Source: Malaya genurostris
Lineage: Eukaryota > Arthropoda > Insecta > Diptera > Culicidae
Length of the DNA: 64,000 nt
Assembly: GCF_030247185.1 (NCBI RefSeq)
Contig: NC_080571.1
Location: 2,100,001-2,164,000 of the forward strand
Direction of reading: 5' to 3'
In this document: positions 55,440-64,000 of the stretch, piece after piece
How the letters are laid out: the number at the start of each line of letters is the position of its first letter
Numbering within the stretch: the stretch's first letter is position 1
Notes under the pieces: model-generated
What the model saw: only the letters and a program-made list of their open reading frames with translations
Databases searched by the model: none
What the model was told of the DNA's origin: nothing
Made by a program: the position numbers and the translations under genes

Positions 55440-56600
55440 CAAATATAAGTTCGCTCTCTCATCTTATTCAAGCCAGTCGATAAAACAAAATCGCTTACAT
55501 TGGGGACAGAAGAAACCAAGTACAGTATTGTGTAGTGAACAATAGAACGATCTCGAAATGAGTGAACCAAACGAACAAAAGTTACCGCCGATGCGAAAGA
55601 ATACAATTATTGTTGACTTCAGGCAGTGCAAAATTCGACCTTCGATACGAGAACCTGAAGGTTTGCTTAAGGAGCAAATGCATCTTCACTTTAAACGTGT
55701 GCATTTACTTCAATGCAATAAGACCAATAATGTTGTTTATATCCAGTTCTTCAAAGAGTTGAATGCAATTCAATTCGCTAAAGACAATAATAATGTGCAC
55801 TATGTGGAGCATGAAAATATCAAGTACAATATTCCAGTATATATGGAAAATAGTGCTATAGAAGTGCGTGTGCATGATCTTCCCTCAAGCGTCATCGATC
55901 CTTATATTCGCAAAACTATGTCCCAATATGGAGAGATTCTCTCTATCGAAAAAGAAAAGTGGAAGATTTTTTTCCCCGGTATTCTTAGTGGCGTACGTTT
56001 TTTTACGCATGCGCTTGCGTAGGCCTATACCTTCTTATGTGACATTCGGTTAGGATACAAGAATCCCGTGCAATCACTTGTTACCTATGACAATCAGATG
56101 GCCACATGTCAATATTGCCAAAAAGCTGTTCACTACGGTAAACCATGTGATAAACCGGACAAGGAGACAACTATACCAACGGTGCTTCCTTCACACCAAC
56201 CCCAAGCAACCCCAGTACACCTGTGACAGTCACCAACAACAGTGAAGCATCCTCTTCAACGAAACCATCCAACGTATCCCCTATAGAACAAAGTACACCA
56301 GCTGCAATTAACAGCTTACAATCCAACCAACCAGCAACTGCAAACAATGTACAACAAGGCACATCTACAGCCACTATCAACGAAATCAACAACAATACCA
56401 CGGCAATGGATGACGAGACGAACCGCGAACAAACTGCCCCTCAATCCTCGCAGGAGGAAAATGGAAAGTCCTCTCCCCCTAGAAAAAGGGTGACAACGAG
56501 ATCCAATACAAAAAAAAAATTATCTAAAAACTCAGCTAAATCGGCCACGTAAAGCTTGTACGCAAATAGGCCTGAATAAAATATCTTTTAAAATACAAAT
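55440..56600 (+). pseudogene. Gag-only LINE derivative copy b, fullest copy
   Basis: Leader CCAGTCGATAAAACAAAATC, then ATG 55558. The first 154 codons encode MSEPNEQKLPPMRKNTIIVD, LLKEQMHLHFKRVHLLQCNK and VRVHDLPSSVIDPYIRKTMS. One extra T in the T-run after GTACG (about 55996-56001) shifts the frame. The product continues as RLRRPIPSYVTFG, a CCHC knuckle CQYCQKAVHYGKPC (56104-56145), an Asn/Thr/Ser/Pro-rich linker and a basic tail RKRVTTRSNTKKK ending KSAT at 56552. AATAAA follows about 21 nt later, then an A-rich end. No endonuclease or RT follows, so this is an ORF1-only element or a processed ORF1 copy. Confidence 0.75.
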
Positions 56601-57794
56601 AAAAAAGATTTCAAATATGAATAAAATGGAATGGTGTGATGAATGTATTTTTTACGCTATTTTAATTAATGTCTCAAATGATGCACATTTAAATAGCAAA
56701 ACTGTGAGAAGCACGACGTACTTCTTTTAATCAGAATCATTAACAATTAAATTATTATGTATTTGAAAAATGGCGACCTTCAGAATAACATGTTTACTTA
56801 CGTTCATTGCTCCATTTTTGATTTTTTGTTTCAGGATTCAATCACTTAAACGAACTGCGTGAAAAAACACGAGTGAATCAAACCTCTTAAAATGAAATTC
56901 TATGACTAATTCTTGCAATTATCGCGGATTGATTTTTCCTTTTATGTGTTCAAAACATCGTTTGCAAAATCGTCTTTTTTAAAATATTCAGGTGAATCAG
57001 CTTGTGTTGTTATAACTATAAAACAAATTATCAAAGTGGTTGAACAATTTTTTTCTGATTTTCGTTAGATGGTGTTCCAAATTCACAATCGAATTTATTT
57101 TTTTGTGTACGCTAGCTCTCGGAATATTAATCTAGCAACAACGGTCACATCAAATATGTAAGAATACATTCAAACAAAATGTTACTTTGATGTTTGTCAA
57201 ATGAAAAGCGTAGCCGAGCTTAGTCTCATTTTTCGCACCATGATCAATTTTCATGGGAGAAGAGTTATTACTCATGGTTTCATGAGAAGTTAAAATGATT
57301 GATTTCATGATTTTCTAATCACGATAGCAGTAACGGATTTCTTTCCGTGTAATTATCTATGTTGGGAGAAAATTTCATTGAAATAAATAAAGATGTTTTG
57401 GGTAATTTGACCTAAAATTGTAGGATTGATTTTGTAAATATCACTAACACAATATTTTTTTGTAGGGAATTGCCATTTTTCTACTACAATTATTTACAAA
57501 GAAATGATGAGTCAAGTCTAGATCAATTTTGGAAAACCAAACTGAGCAACTCCAAATGCGATTTGACGCGAAAACCGTTTATTAGAATTCTACGCTGTAA
57601 AAAATCTACTTTCAAAATTTAAAATCAATTCGAATTTCTACAATTTTTAAAATCAATTTTTCAGTGCAGGACTCGATAAAGAGTTTGTGGGAATCATTGT
57701 TAATTTTCGACAATAACTTTTTGTCGGTTAAAAGTCGAGCCTTAGATCAATTTGAAAAAAAAACATAGTACGCAAAGTGACATTTTGGGACAAA
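56601..57794. other. Intergenic, no gene recognised
   Basis: 1.2 kb of AT-rich DNA without recognisable frames, repeats or RNA signatures. Confidence 0.5.
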
Positions 57795-57802
57795 GTCTAC
57801 AT

Positions 57803-59694
57803 TAGAGATGGTCGGGTATCGGGTATTTTACCCGAAACCCGACCCGTACCCGTACCCGACGGGGTTTTGGTCGGGTACGGGTAAAAAATTTTATTTTCAA
57901 TCGGGTACGGGTCGGGTACGGGTAAAAAAAATTTACTGCTTACTCGGGTACGGGTCGGGTCGGGTAAAAAAATTTACTTCTCACTCGGGTACGGGTCGGG
58001 TACGGGTAAAATTTTTTTTCTGATCGATTAACCGACCATTTGTACTTTACATAAATATGTTTACACGTTGACGAGATTTTTTTTTTTGCAAAACAGTTGT
58101 TCCGAAAAATAAACAATTTGATTCAAGGGGTTTTGACATTCGCACCTAGAACTAGACCTGAAAACTGGCATCTTTTTCAGAAAAAAACATTTCTTTTCTT
58201 CATTTAAAAAAAAAAACGATCAATCATAGTTACGTGAAAAGTTATGTGAATATTTTCCACCCTACTTTTTTATAACATATTTAATAAGACACACTGCCTT
58301 AGCTCTGAGATGTTGCGGCCAGACCCTACTTTTCACGTAGGTTTTAATGGACTGCCATTTTAAAGCTGTTTAATGCACAATCCAGTAAAAATTATTTGAT
58401 TAATATATAAAATGTAGTGTAGTACTCATATCACATTCAGATAACAGAAAACGGTTATTTTAAATATTGGTTGGAGATTTTCAAAATTTACATATAAATC
58501 ATTAGGATTCTACCCATAAAAACATGAACAGTCGAAAGAGAAAGTAAACAAAGAAAATCTGTCAATTGTTTTTAGGCCCCTCTTGAAATGTTGACGTCGA
58601 GTTAGTTCACGTTTCTTTTCACTGAAAATCTCGATGCGTGACAGTCGCAAAAGTACGGGTGAAAATCTTTTCATGCGAAATGCTCAAATTATCACCGTGT
58701 TCACTCGTTGAGGGTTCCAAAGGAGGTGGAACAGAAGTTCAATGGCTGTAAAAACCACCAGCTCCCGTTAACATCGTTGGTGTGGGTTTGTGAGGCTTAC
58801 AAAACGGGCATATTTGACAGATTAATTTAAATCAAAATCATAATTCATTTTGCTTTGTAGTAAAAAAAATGTAACCAAAAAAAATTTCTCACAAATGTTC
58901 AAACTACTTACACTTGAAGGACTCACAGTTCACCATTTCCAAAATTGATTTTTTCACACCGGGAATACACGTGAATTATTTGATGTTTGGTCAATTCACG
59001 TAAACGAACCGATGATACTCTATTAATTTTAGGGGATGTTCGTGATTTTTTAAGTGATTCTAATGTGAATTTTTATTTGTGTGTCAAGATAATGAGCACG
59101 CTTACTTGTGGTTCTAAAGAATTGGATCAAAAGTCACACTGTTTCGTAAAAACCATACCTACCCAGAATTGAATACAACGGGTATTACGACATTTTGGAT
59201 AAATATGCTTCTCGAAAAATTTGAGTAGATATTACTCCCTTTTGTTGACATTTGTAAATGAGTATAAAGTACCAAAGACATTGGAAATCTATTCATGCTT
59301 CACAGTGTATTTATATGTTTAAATGTAAACAAGCATTTTAATGTATTTTACTTACAAACTAGAGCCTGATACGCTCTATCTAACTCGCTATCTAAAACAC
59401 TTTATTTTTTCCATCCTGAATTTTGGTAAACTTTTTACTACTCATTCGGGTCGGGTACGGGTACAGGTAATTTTTAATCGGGTACGGGTCGGGTAAGGGT
59501 AAATTTTTTTATTTTTTATCGGGTACGGGTAATTTTTTTTATTATTGATCGGGTACGGGTCGGGTACGGGTCGGGTACGGGTAATTTTTTAAATTTTTAA
59601 TCGGGTACGGGTCGGGTACGGGTAATTTTTTTTGCTGATCACTCGGGTACGGGTCGGGTTCGGGTATAAGAATTTCTATACCCGACCATCTCTA
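57803..59694. mobile_element. hAT-like element with G-rich internal arrays, 1,892 bp
   Basis: An exact 8-bp duplication GTCTACAT (57795-57802 and 59695-59702) flanks perfect 17-bp inverted ends TAGAGATGGTCGGGTAT. An 8-bp duplication is the hAT hallmark. Inside each end lies an array of TCGGGTACGGG units (about 57877-58020 and 59446-59670) in direct orientation, with runs such as GGGTACGGGTCGGGTACGGG. The middle 1.4 kb is AT-rich and has no transposase frame, so the element is non-autonomous. The open frames through the arrays are artefacts. Confidence 0.85.
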
Positions 59695-59702
59695 GTCTAC
59701 AT

Positions 59703-59988
59703 GTCCAGAAAGTTTCATTCAAATTTGAGAGCAAGCAGCCAACTGTCATATGCATAAATTATAGAAATGTATTGTTATCGACATCTCATAGTCACTACTA
59801 TTGAGTCATTAATTGAGTTCAAAGATCAAATGGTTGATACTTATGATTCCGGAGATAGAATGGCATAAGTGACGTATCCGACAAATTAAACTTTTTCTAG
59901 TCACATTCTATTTTCTCATAGAGGGGAGAATGATCTGTCCACTCAAGCTTCGAAAATTCACATAAAAAATCGATTAACCCTGATACGG
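59703..59988. repeat. Inverted scrap of the 167-bp repeat unit
   Basis: 59805-59895 read in reverse (GATCTTTGAACTCAAT, ATCTCCGGAATCATAA, GTCACTTATGCC) matches the tandem unit at 1751-2084. Nothing else is recognised. Confidence 0.5.
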
Positions 59989-60141
59989 GGACGGGTATAG
60001 CGTGATGGGTAAGTCGATGCCTTTCACGTAGCCCACCTGGGTTCGATTCCCAACCCCGCACATAGGGTCAGAAGGTTTTTCTGACCCGAATAGGTGAATG
60101 ACCTTAAGGTTAAAGCCTCTATAATCGAAAAAAAAAAAAAT
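59989..60141 (+). mobile_element. SINE-B copy 2 with intact tRNA-like promoter
   Basis: GGGGACGGGTATAGCGTGAT holds an A-box-like TAGCGTGATGGGT, and GGGTTCGATTCCC (60040-60052) is a perfect B box. The stem around CTTTCAC gives a Glu-type TTC anticodon loop, so it probably derives from a tRNA-Glu-like gene. The body is GAATGACCTTAAGGTTAAAG then CCTCTATAATCG and a poly-A tail. It would be transcribed by RNA polymerase III. It is not a functional tRNA, because the acceptor stem pairs only partly. Confidence 0.8.
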
Positions 60142-61047
60142 TAAACACAACCTGTTTTTTTTATCAACCTAGTGGTGTAATCATTTTGTACTTCGCTGTC
60201 AGTATCCCGGAGGTCGTATCCAGAAGAAATTCGATAGGGTTCAATGGAATTAAAAGACCTTTCATTTGAACCTAAGCTTGTGAAAATTAGTCGAGCGGCC
60301 TTGCAAAAAAAAAATGAAAGCAATTATTTCTATTATTCTGCACACTTTATCCCGTCACACTGGAACCGGAAATCGGATCTGAATAAAATTCAATAGCAGA
60401 CTACGGGATCTCTCAAATTTACTAGAATGCCAAATTTCTGGAACAACTGCATGAAACATCGAGATCTCGATAACTTTGGAATTGTAATAAGACTGGGATT
60501 TAAAATTACTAAGCTTAAGCTTGTTTTGAAATTTCATGAGAGTCGTTTCCAATAATATTCAGTTATTTCTTCGAATGTTACCAGATAAGCGATGTAAGCA
60601 TTGAAGTACGCTTTTGAGGATTACCCAAATTAATCTGAACTAGCACTTAAACGCATGTTACACCTGGAATCTCCTCCGGAGCTTTTAGGCACTCCCCCTA
60701 CGGCCATAGATACATTGACAACGACAAAGGACATTCACATGAAAACTGACGGCAAATCGAGAAAGCATAGCGCCCATCGAATTCTGCACTAAATTACCAC
60801 AGATATCACAGACGCAAATCCACAAACTACGAATCGTGCCATATTTATTGACGCCACGAGCATGGCGCTCAGTCGAAAAACAGATCGAAGCACGCCATGA
60901 AATGATTAGAAAGTTCGTACGGTGCGTACTCGACTCGAGTCGAACTGATCGGAAGGTCCCAAATTGTTGTTATTCCTTTAAATTGAAGAACAAATTTTAG
61001 TGCAAACCACCTCGTTCAATCCATAATCTAATCTAGCGTACGCCAAT
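60142..61047. other. Intergenic upstream of EcKL-5
   Basis: 60165-60420 holds dispersed-repeat copies (CAACCTAGTGGTGTAATC, GAACCGGAAATCGGATCTG). 60640-61040 is less AT-rich with no gene seen. Confidence 0.45.
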
Positions 61048-61054
61048 TGATAAA
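61048..61054 (+). promoter_or_regulatory. GATA-type site upstream of EcKL-5
   Basis: TGATAAA lies 103 bp before the EcKL-5 start codon. It fits WGATAR and the position of GATA sites at the other EcKL genes. Inferred only. Confidence 0.35.
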
Positions 61055-61156
61055 ATGCAAACTGAAAAGCGCGCCACGACACACTGCTGCTCGTGAATCG
61101 ATTTATTACCAGCGTTCAGGTAGGAACTCGAAAAAAATCAAACTTGACCAGCAATA

Positions 61157-62473
61157 ATGGACGTGCAACCGGAATACGTACGGATGGGCCTAAATAAGGT
61201 AGCTACCGAGCAGGGTTTCACCGAAGGAAAATATCGGATTGAATTTGAGGCCGGTTCGAGTAAGGGTGACGGATTTATGGGAAGCCTTTCCAAAGCGATC
61301 ATTCGAGAGGATGGTCACCAAGATTTGGTTTTGCTGGTGAAGTTACTGCCGGAAAGTGAAATTCGTCGGCATCAGTCCATCTTAATGTTTCACCGGGAGT
61401 TTTTGGCATATGACGTATTGATCCCGGCATTGGAAAAGTTTCAAGCCGAGAAGAGCAGTTCCAGCGGAAAGATAAACAACGGTTTCTGGCGGGTACCGAA
61501 ATGCTACTACACCAGCTGCAGCGTAGAGAAACTGGAAGCCATGGTTATCATGGAAGATCTGAGGGAGAACAATTTTCGCATGTGGAATAAATATGAACCG
61601 GTTGATTTCGAACACAGTCGTATGATACTGGAGCAGTTGGGAAAACTGCATGCCATTTCGTTTGCTATGAAAGATCAACAACCGGAAATGTTTGAACAGT
61701 TCAAAACATTTACCGATCCCATCAAGACTATGATCGGTATGGATCCTAAAAAGATAATGGATAACCTTTTTTCCGAAATGTACGAGCGAGCAATATCCAC
61801 TTTAACTGAAAAGGATAACGAGGTCAAAGAAAGTATGGGACATTTGAAGGGGATTGTGATGGATCACTACCTGAACTGTGTGAACGCGGAAGATGCCGAA
61901 CCCTACGCAGTGATAGCTCATGGAGATTGCTGGATCAATAATATGATGTTTACCTACGACGAAAAAGTATGTCTCATGGTATAATGAATCATTTATTTAT
62001 TGATTTTGCTTGTTTTGTTTTAGGGATCCACCCCAACCGACATTCGGTTGATCGATTGGCAGCTCTGTCGTTACGTATCTCCAATTTTGGATCTATCGTA
62101 TTTTCTCTTTATTTGCACCGATGAAAAGCTGCGTTCCGAGCACTACGACGAACTGCTAGACATCTACTACAGGTCGCTGAGTGATCACCTTGTCCGACTG
62201 GGCGGCGATGCGGAGCGTCAGTTTTCCAGAGACGCATTCCATGCGCAGTGGAAAAAGTACGGCAGATTTGGTTTACTGATGGGTTTGATCGTGCTGCCAA
62301 TGATCTGTACGGCCAGTAACGATTTGCCGGATATGGATGAGTACTGTGAAAAACTTGAAACGGAAACAGAATTTGTTCCATACGAGTACGGAACCGAAGA
62401 GAAAGCATTCGAACTGTACCGGAAGCGAATGTCCGGACTGATAAGAGATACCGTTAGGCTGGGATATCTGTAA
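61157..62473 (+). CDS. EcKL-5: EcKinase-like (CHK kinase-like) protein
   Basis: Exons 61157-61966 (270 codons) and 62024-62473 (149 codons plus TAA), with a 57-nt phase-0 intron, giving 419 aa. Motifs: EAGSSKGDGFMGSLSKA (31-47), putative ATP-binding K62 in LLVKLLP (the usual CKIPP is changed), E81 in HREFLAY, hinge MEDL (132-135), catalytic HGDCWINN (H255, D257, N262), and DWQ (281-283). It ends LIRDTVRLGYL. There is no N-terminal extension. It shares KLHAISFA with EcKL-4, suggesting these two are closer to each other than to EcKL-1/2/3. AATAAA lies at 62508-62513. No lesion. Substrate unknown. Confidence 0.94.
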
Positions 62474-62513
62474 ATATTCAACGACACTATATCTTGCCCA
62501 AATGAGAAATAAA

Positions 62514-64000
62514 GTTAAAGAAAGTAATATCGTTTTTCTTGGTATTATGAATGCATTTTAGACTGAAAAGTAGTCAGTAGTCTCGAAATCACAATAAATC
62601 TCTGAAGATTGTCGAATACCTTCCTTGATTAATTCAGACAAACTGGGAGCAGGATGCGGTACCCAAGTGTTGCTTTCAACAAAGTCTAATCTCAATGTGT
62701 ATCAAAAAAACTTATAGTAAAATGATTGGTCGAAAAAGTTATTCTAAGGGGGAGGGCAGCTGTGACAAGTATGTGTTGTGTTGTTGCATGTTCAAGTGAC
62801 GAACACTGATAGTTTGCCGCCCAAAATTAAACGAATTTAACAGATCGAAGCGTCATCTGCATATCACTGTCGGCGTTAAGTATAACAAAACATTACCGCA
62901 AAACTCAATTACCAGCACAAGCAGATGAAAAATGGAACCAACAAGATTCTTCCGAAAATTTCCATGAAGAAAATTTTTAGTTGTGATTTGCCACGATTTT
63001 TTCGTCTATTCAATTATACAAATACATGGGGCTGGGGTCCCCTAGGAGATTGATAGTACCTATTAGCTTTCTCCGGACAGAACCAGGCTAGATACCGTGT
63101 GGAATCATGCGGAAAACCTGTTTTAATCCACCTAGTGGTGTAATGATGCCTTGCTCATTTTCACTTTTTCCTGTATATTACAGCAGAAATTCATCGAAAT
63201 AATACAATTTGAAAAGTTCAGAAAATGCTTTTGAAGATTTCTGTTTCATAATACTACTACATTGATACAACACAATTGAATTTAGGTTAGTGAAAATCTA
63301 TTCAATCATATGTGAGAAAGTGAAGTGAGTTCCATTTTATCCTATTCGATTATTATTGCCGGTACTTTCAGAACCGAAAGCTGGATATCGGCGTAGTGAC
63401 ATTCGGTTCATGTAACCATACACCAACATGAACTACAAACGGTTCTCTATGGCGAATTGAATTTTGGAAAAAATGTACCAGTAGTCGGACTTGGATAAAA
63501 ATCAGCCAATCATTTATGGGACTATCAATGGTTTATTTGATTTCAGAGTTTCATGGTCTGCAAACTAGCGAAAATCACTAACCAATATAAAAAGGTAGCT
63601 TATGAACAAAGTATTCCTGAAATTGACGTTTTCATACTGAGCACGATATCTCCGAAACCAGGGTTTTGATCCGAATAAAAATTAGGATATTCTGATGACA
63701 TCTTAAGAACTTCCATCTCTGAGAAAAGTGAGTGACATTATTTTCACATTTTTATGCATTATTTTCACATTTTTGGTGCATATCACCCTGTAAATTCCAG
63801 AAGCGGAATTCGGATCAAAATAAAATTCAGGAATTTTGTATGGGACCGTGAGACCTTTCATTTGAATCCAAGTTTGTGAAAATTGGTTCAGCCATCTCCG
63901 AGAAAAGTGAGTGACAATATTTGTCACACACACCTGGCGCCGGCCAGGCCCGAACGTCGATCGTCTAAGGAATGGGAAGGGATGTTAGTCCAACACTTGT
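62514..64000. other. Intergenic to right edge, dispersed repeats
   Basis: 62811-62880 matches 15218-15300. CACCTAGTGGTGTAATGATG (63129-63148), GAACCGAAAGCTGGATATCG, and AAAATTGGTTCAGCCATCTC (63878-63897) show at least two dispersed-repeat copies. No gene reaches the window edge. Confidence 0.5.

Noticed and set aside
57808..58023. 71-codon open frame through the G-rich array
   Set aside because: It only translates the TCGGGTACGGG repeat; no protein feature.
59996..60070. tRNA-Glu gene
   Set aside because: A and B boxes are present, but the acceptor stem is incomplete and the sequence continues into a SINE body with a second copy elsewhere.
1..64000. CRISPR, operon, integron or phage-like systems
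   Set aside because: Introns, LINEs, SINEs and MITEs show eukaryotic nuclear DNA; no direct-repeat/spacer arrays or bacterial gene organisation exist here.

Overview
The window reads as nuclear DNA of a dipteran, most likely a culicine (Aedes/Culex-like) mosquito. The evidence is compact genes with 57-65 nt introns set in AT-rich, transposon-dense DNA, an ITmDD37E mariner lineage, an I-clade (MosquI-like) LINE, a LOA/R1-like LINE, tRNA-derived SINEs and many MITEs. The species call is inference from family content; no database search was possible.

The host genes are five co-directional members (all + strand) of the EcKinase-like/CHK kinase family (EcKL): EcKL-1 (8939-10506), EcKL-2 (28786-30064), EcKL-3 (37863-39370), EcKL-4 (51428-52712) and EcKL-5 (61157-62473). 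Each has two coding exons with one short phase-0 intron at the same site, between the catalytic HGD...NN loop and the metal-binding DWQ motif. A 3'-terminal scrap of a sixth copy (37431-37520) lies upstream of EcKL-3. A GATA-type site lies about 80-120 bp upstream of every start codon; for EcKL-4 this holds only after removing a 6-kb LINE that split its promoter. Family members phosphorylate ecdysteroids or are implicated in detoxification; the substrates here are unknown.

The spacers between genes are mostly transposons. 0-8.9 kb: LINE scraps, a foldback element, SINE-A, ITmDD37E copies and a gag-only LINE derivative. 10.8-24 kb: small hAT and long-TIR MITEs, a TTAA-flanked element, and four copies of one 1.5-1.9 kb element (here X) with TWA target duplications in alternating orientation, one interrupted by a TA-flanked element. 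24-35 kb: two SINE families, a TA-flanked MITE, a second mariner lineage and a LINE fragment. 36-51 kb: a LINE tail, a decayed LOA/R1-like element and a nearly intact 6,015-bp I-clade LINE with a 14-bp target duplication. 52.7-60 kb: a minisatellite, another ITmDD37E copy, a second gag-only element and an hAT-like element with G-rich repeat arrays inside its ends. A further older dispersed repeat appears at least a dozen times.

I found no rRNA, genuine tRNA gene, CRISPR array or operon. The strongest leads are the kinase array with its shared GATA-site promoters, the 18-residue repeat extension on EcKL-1, the promoter split at EcKL-4, the alternating X array, and the G-rich hAT-like element.
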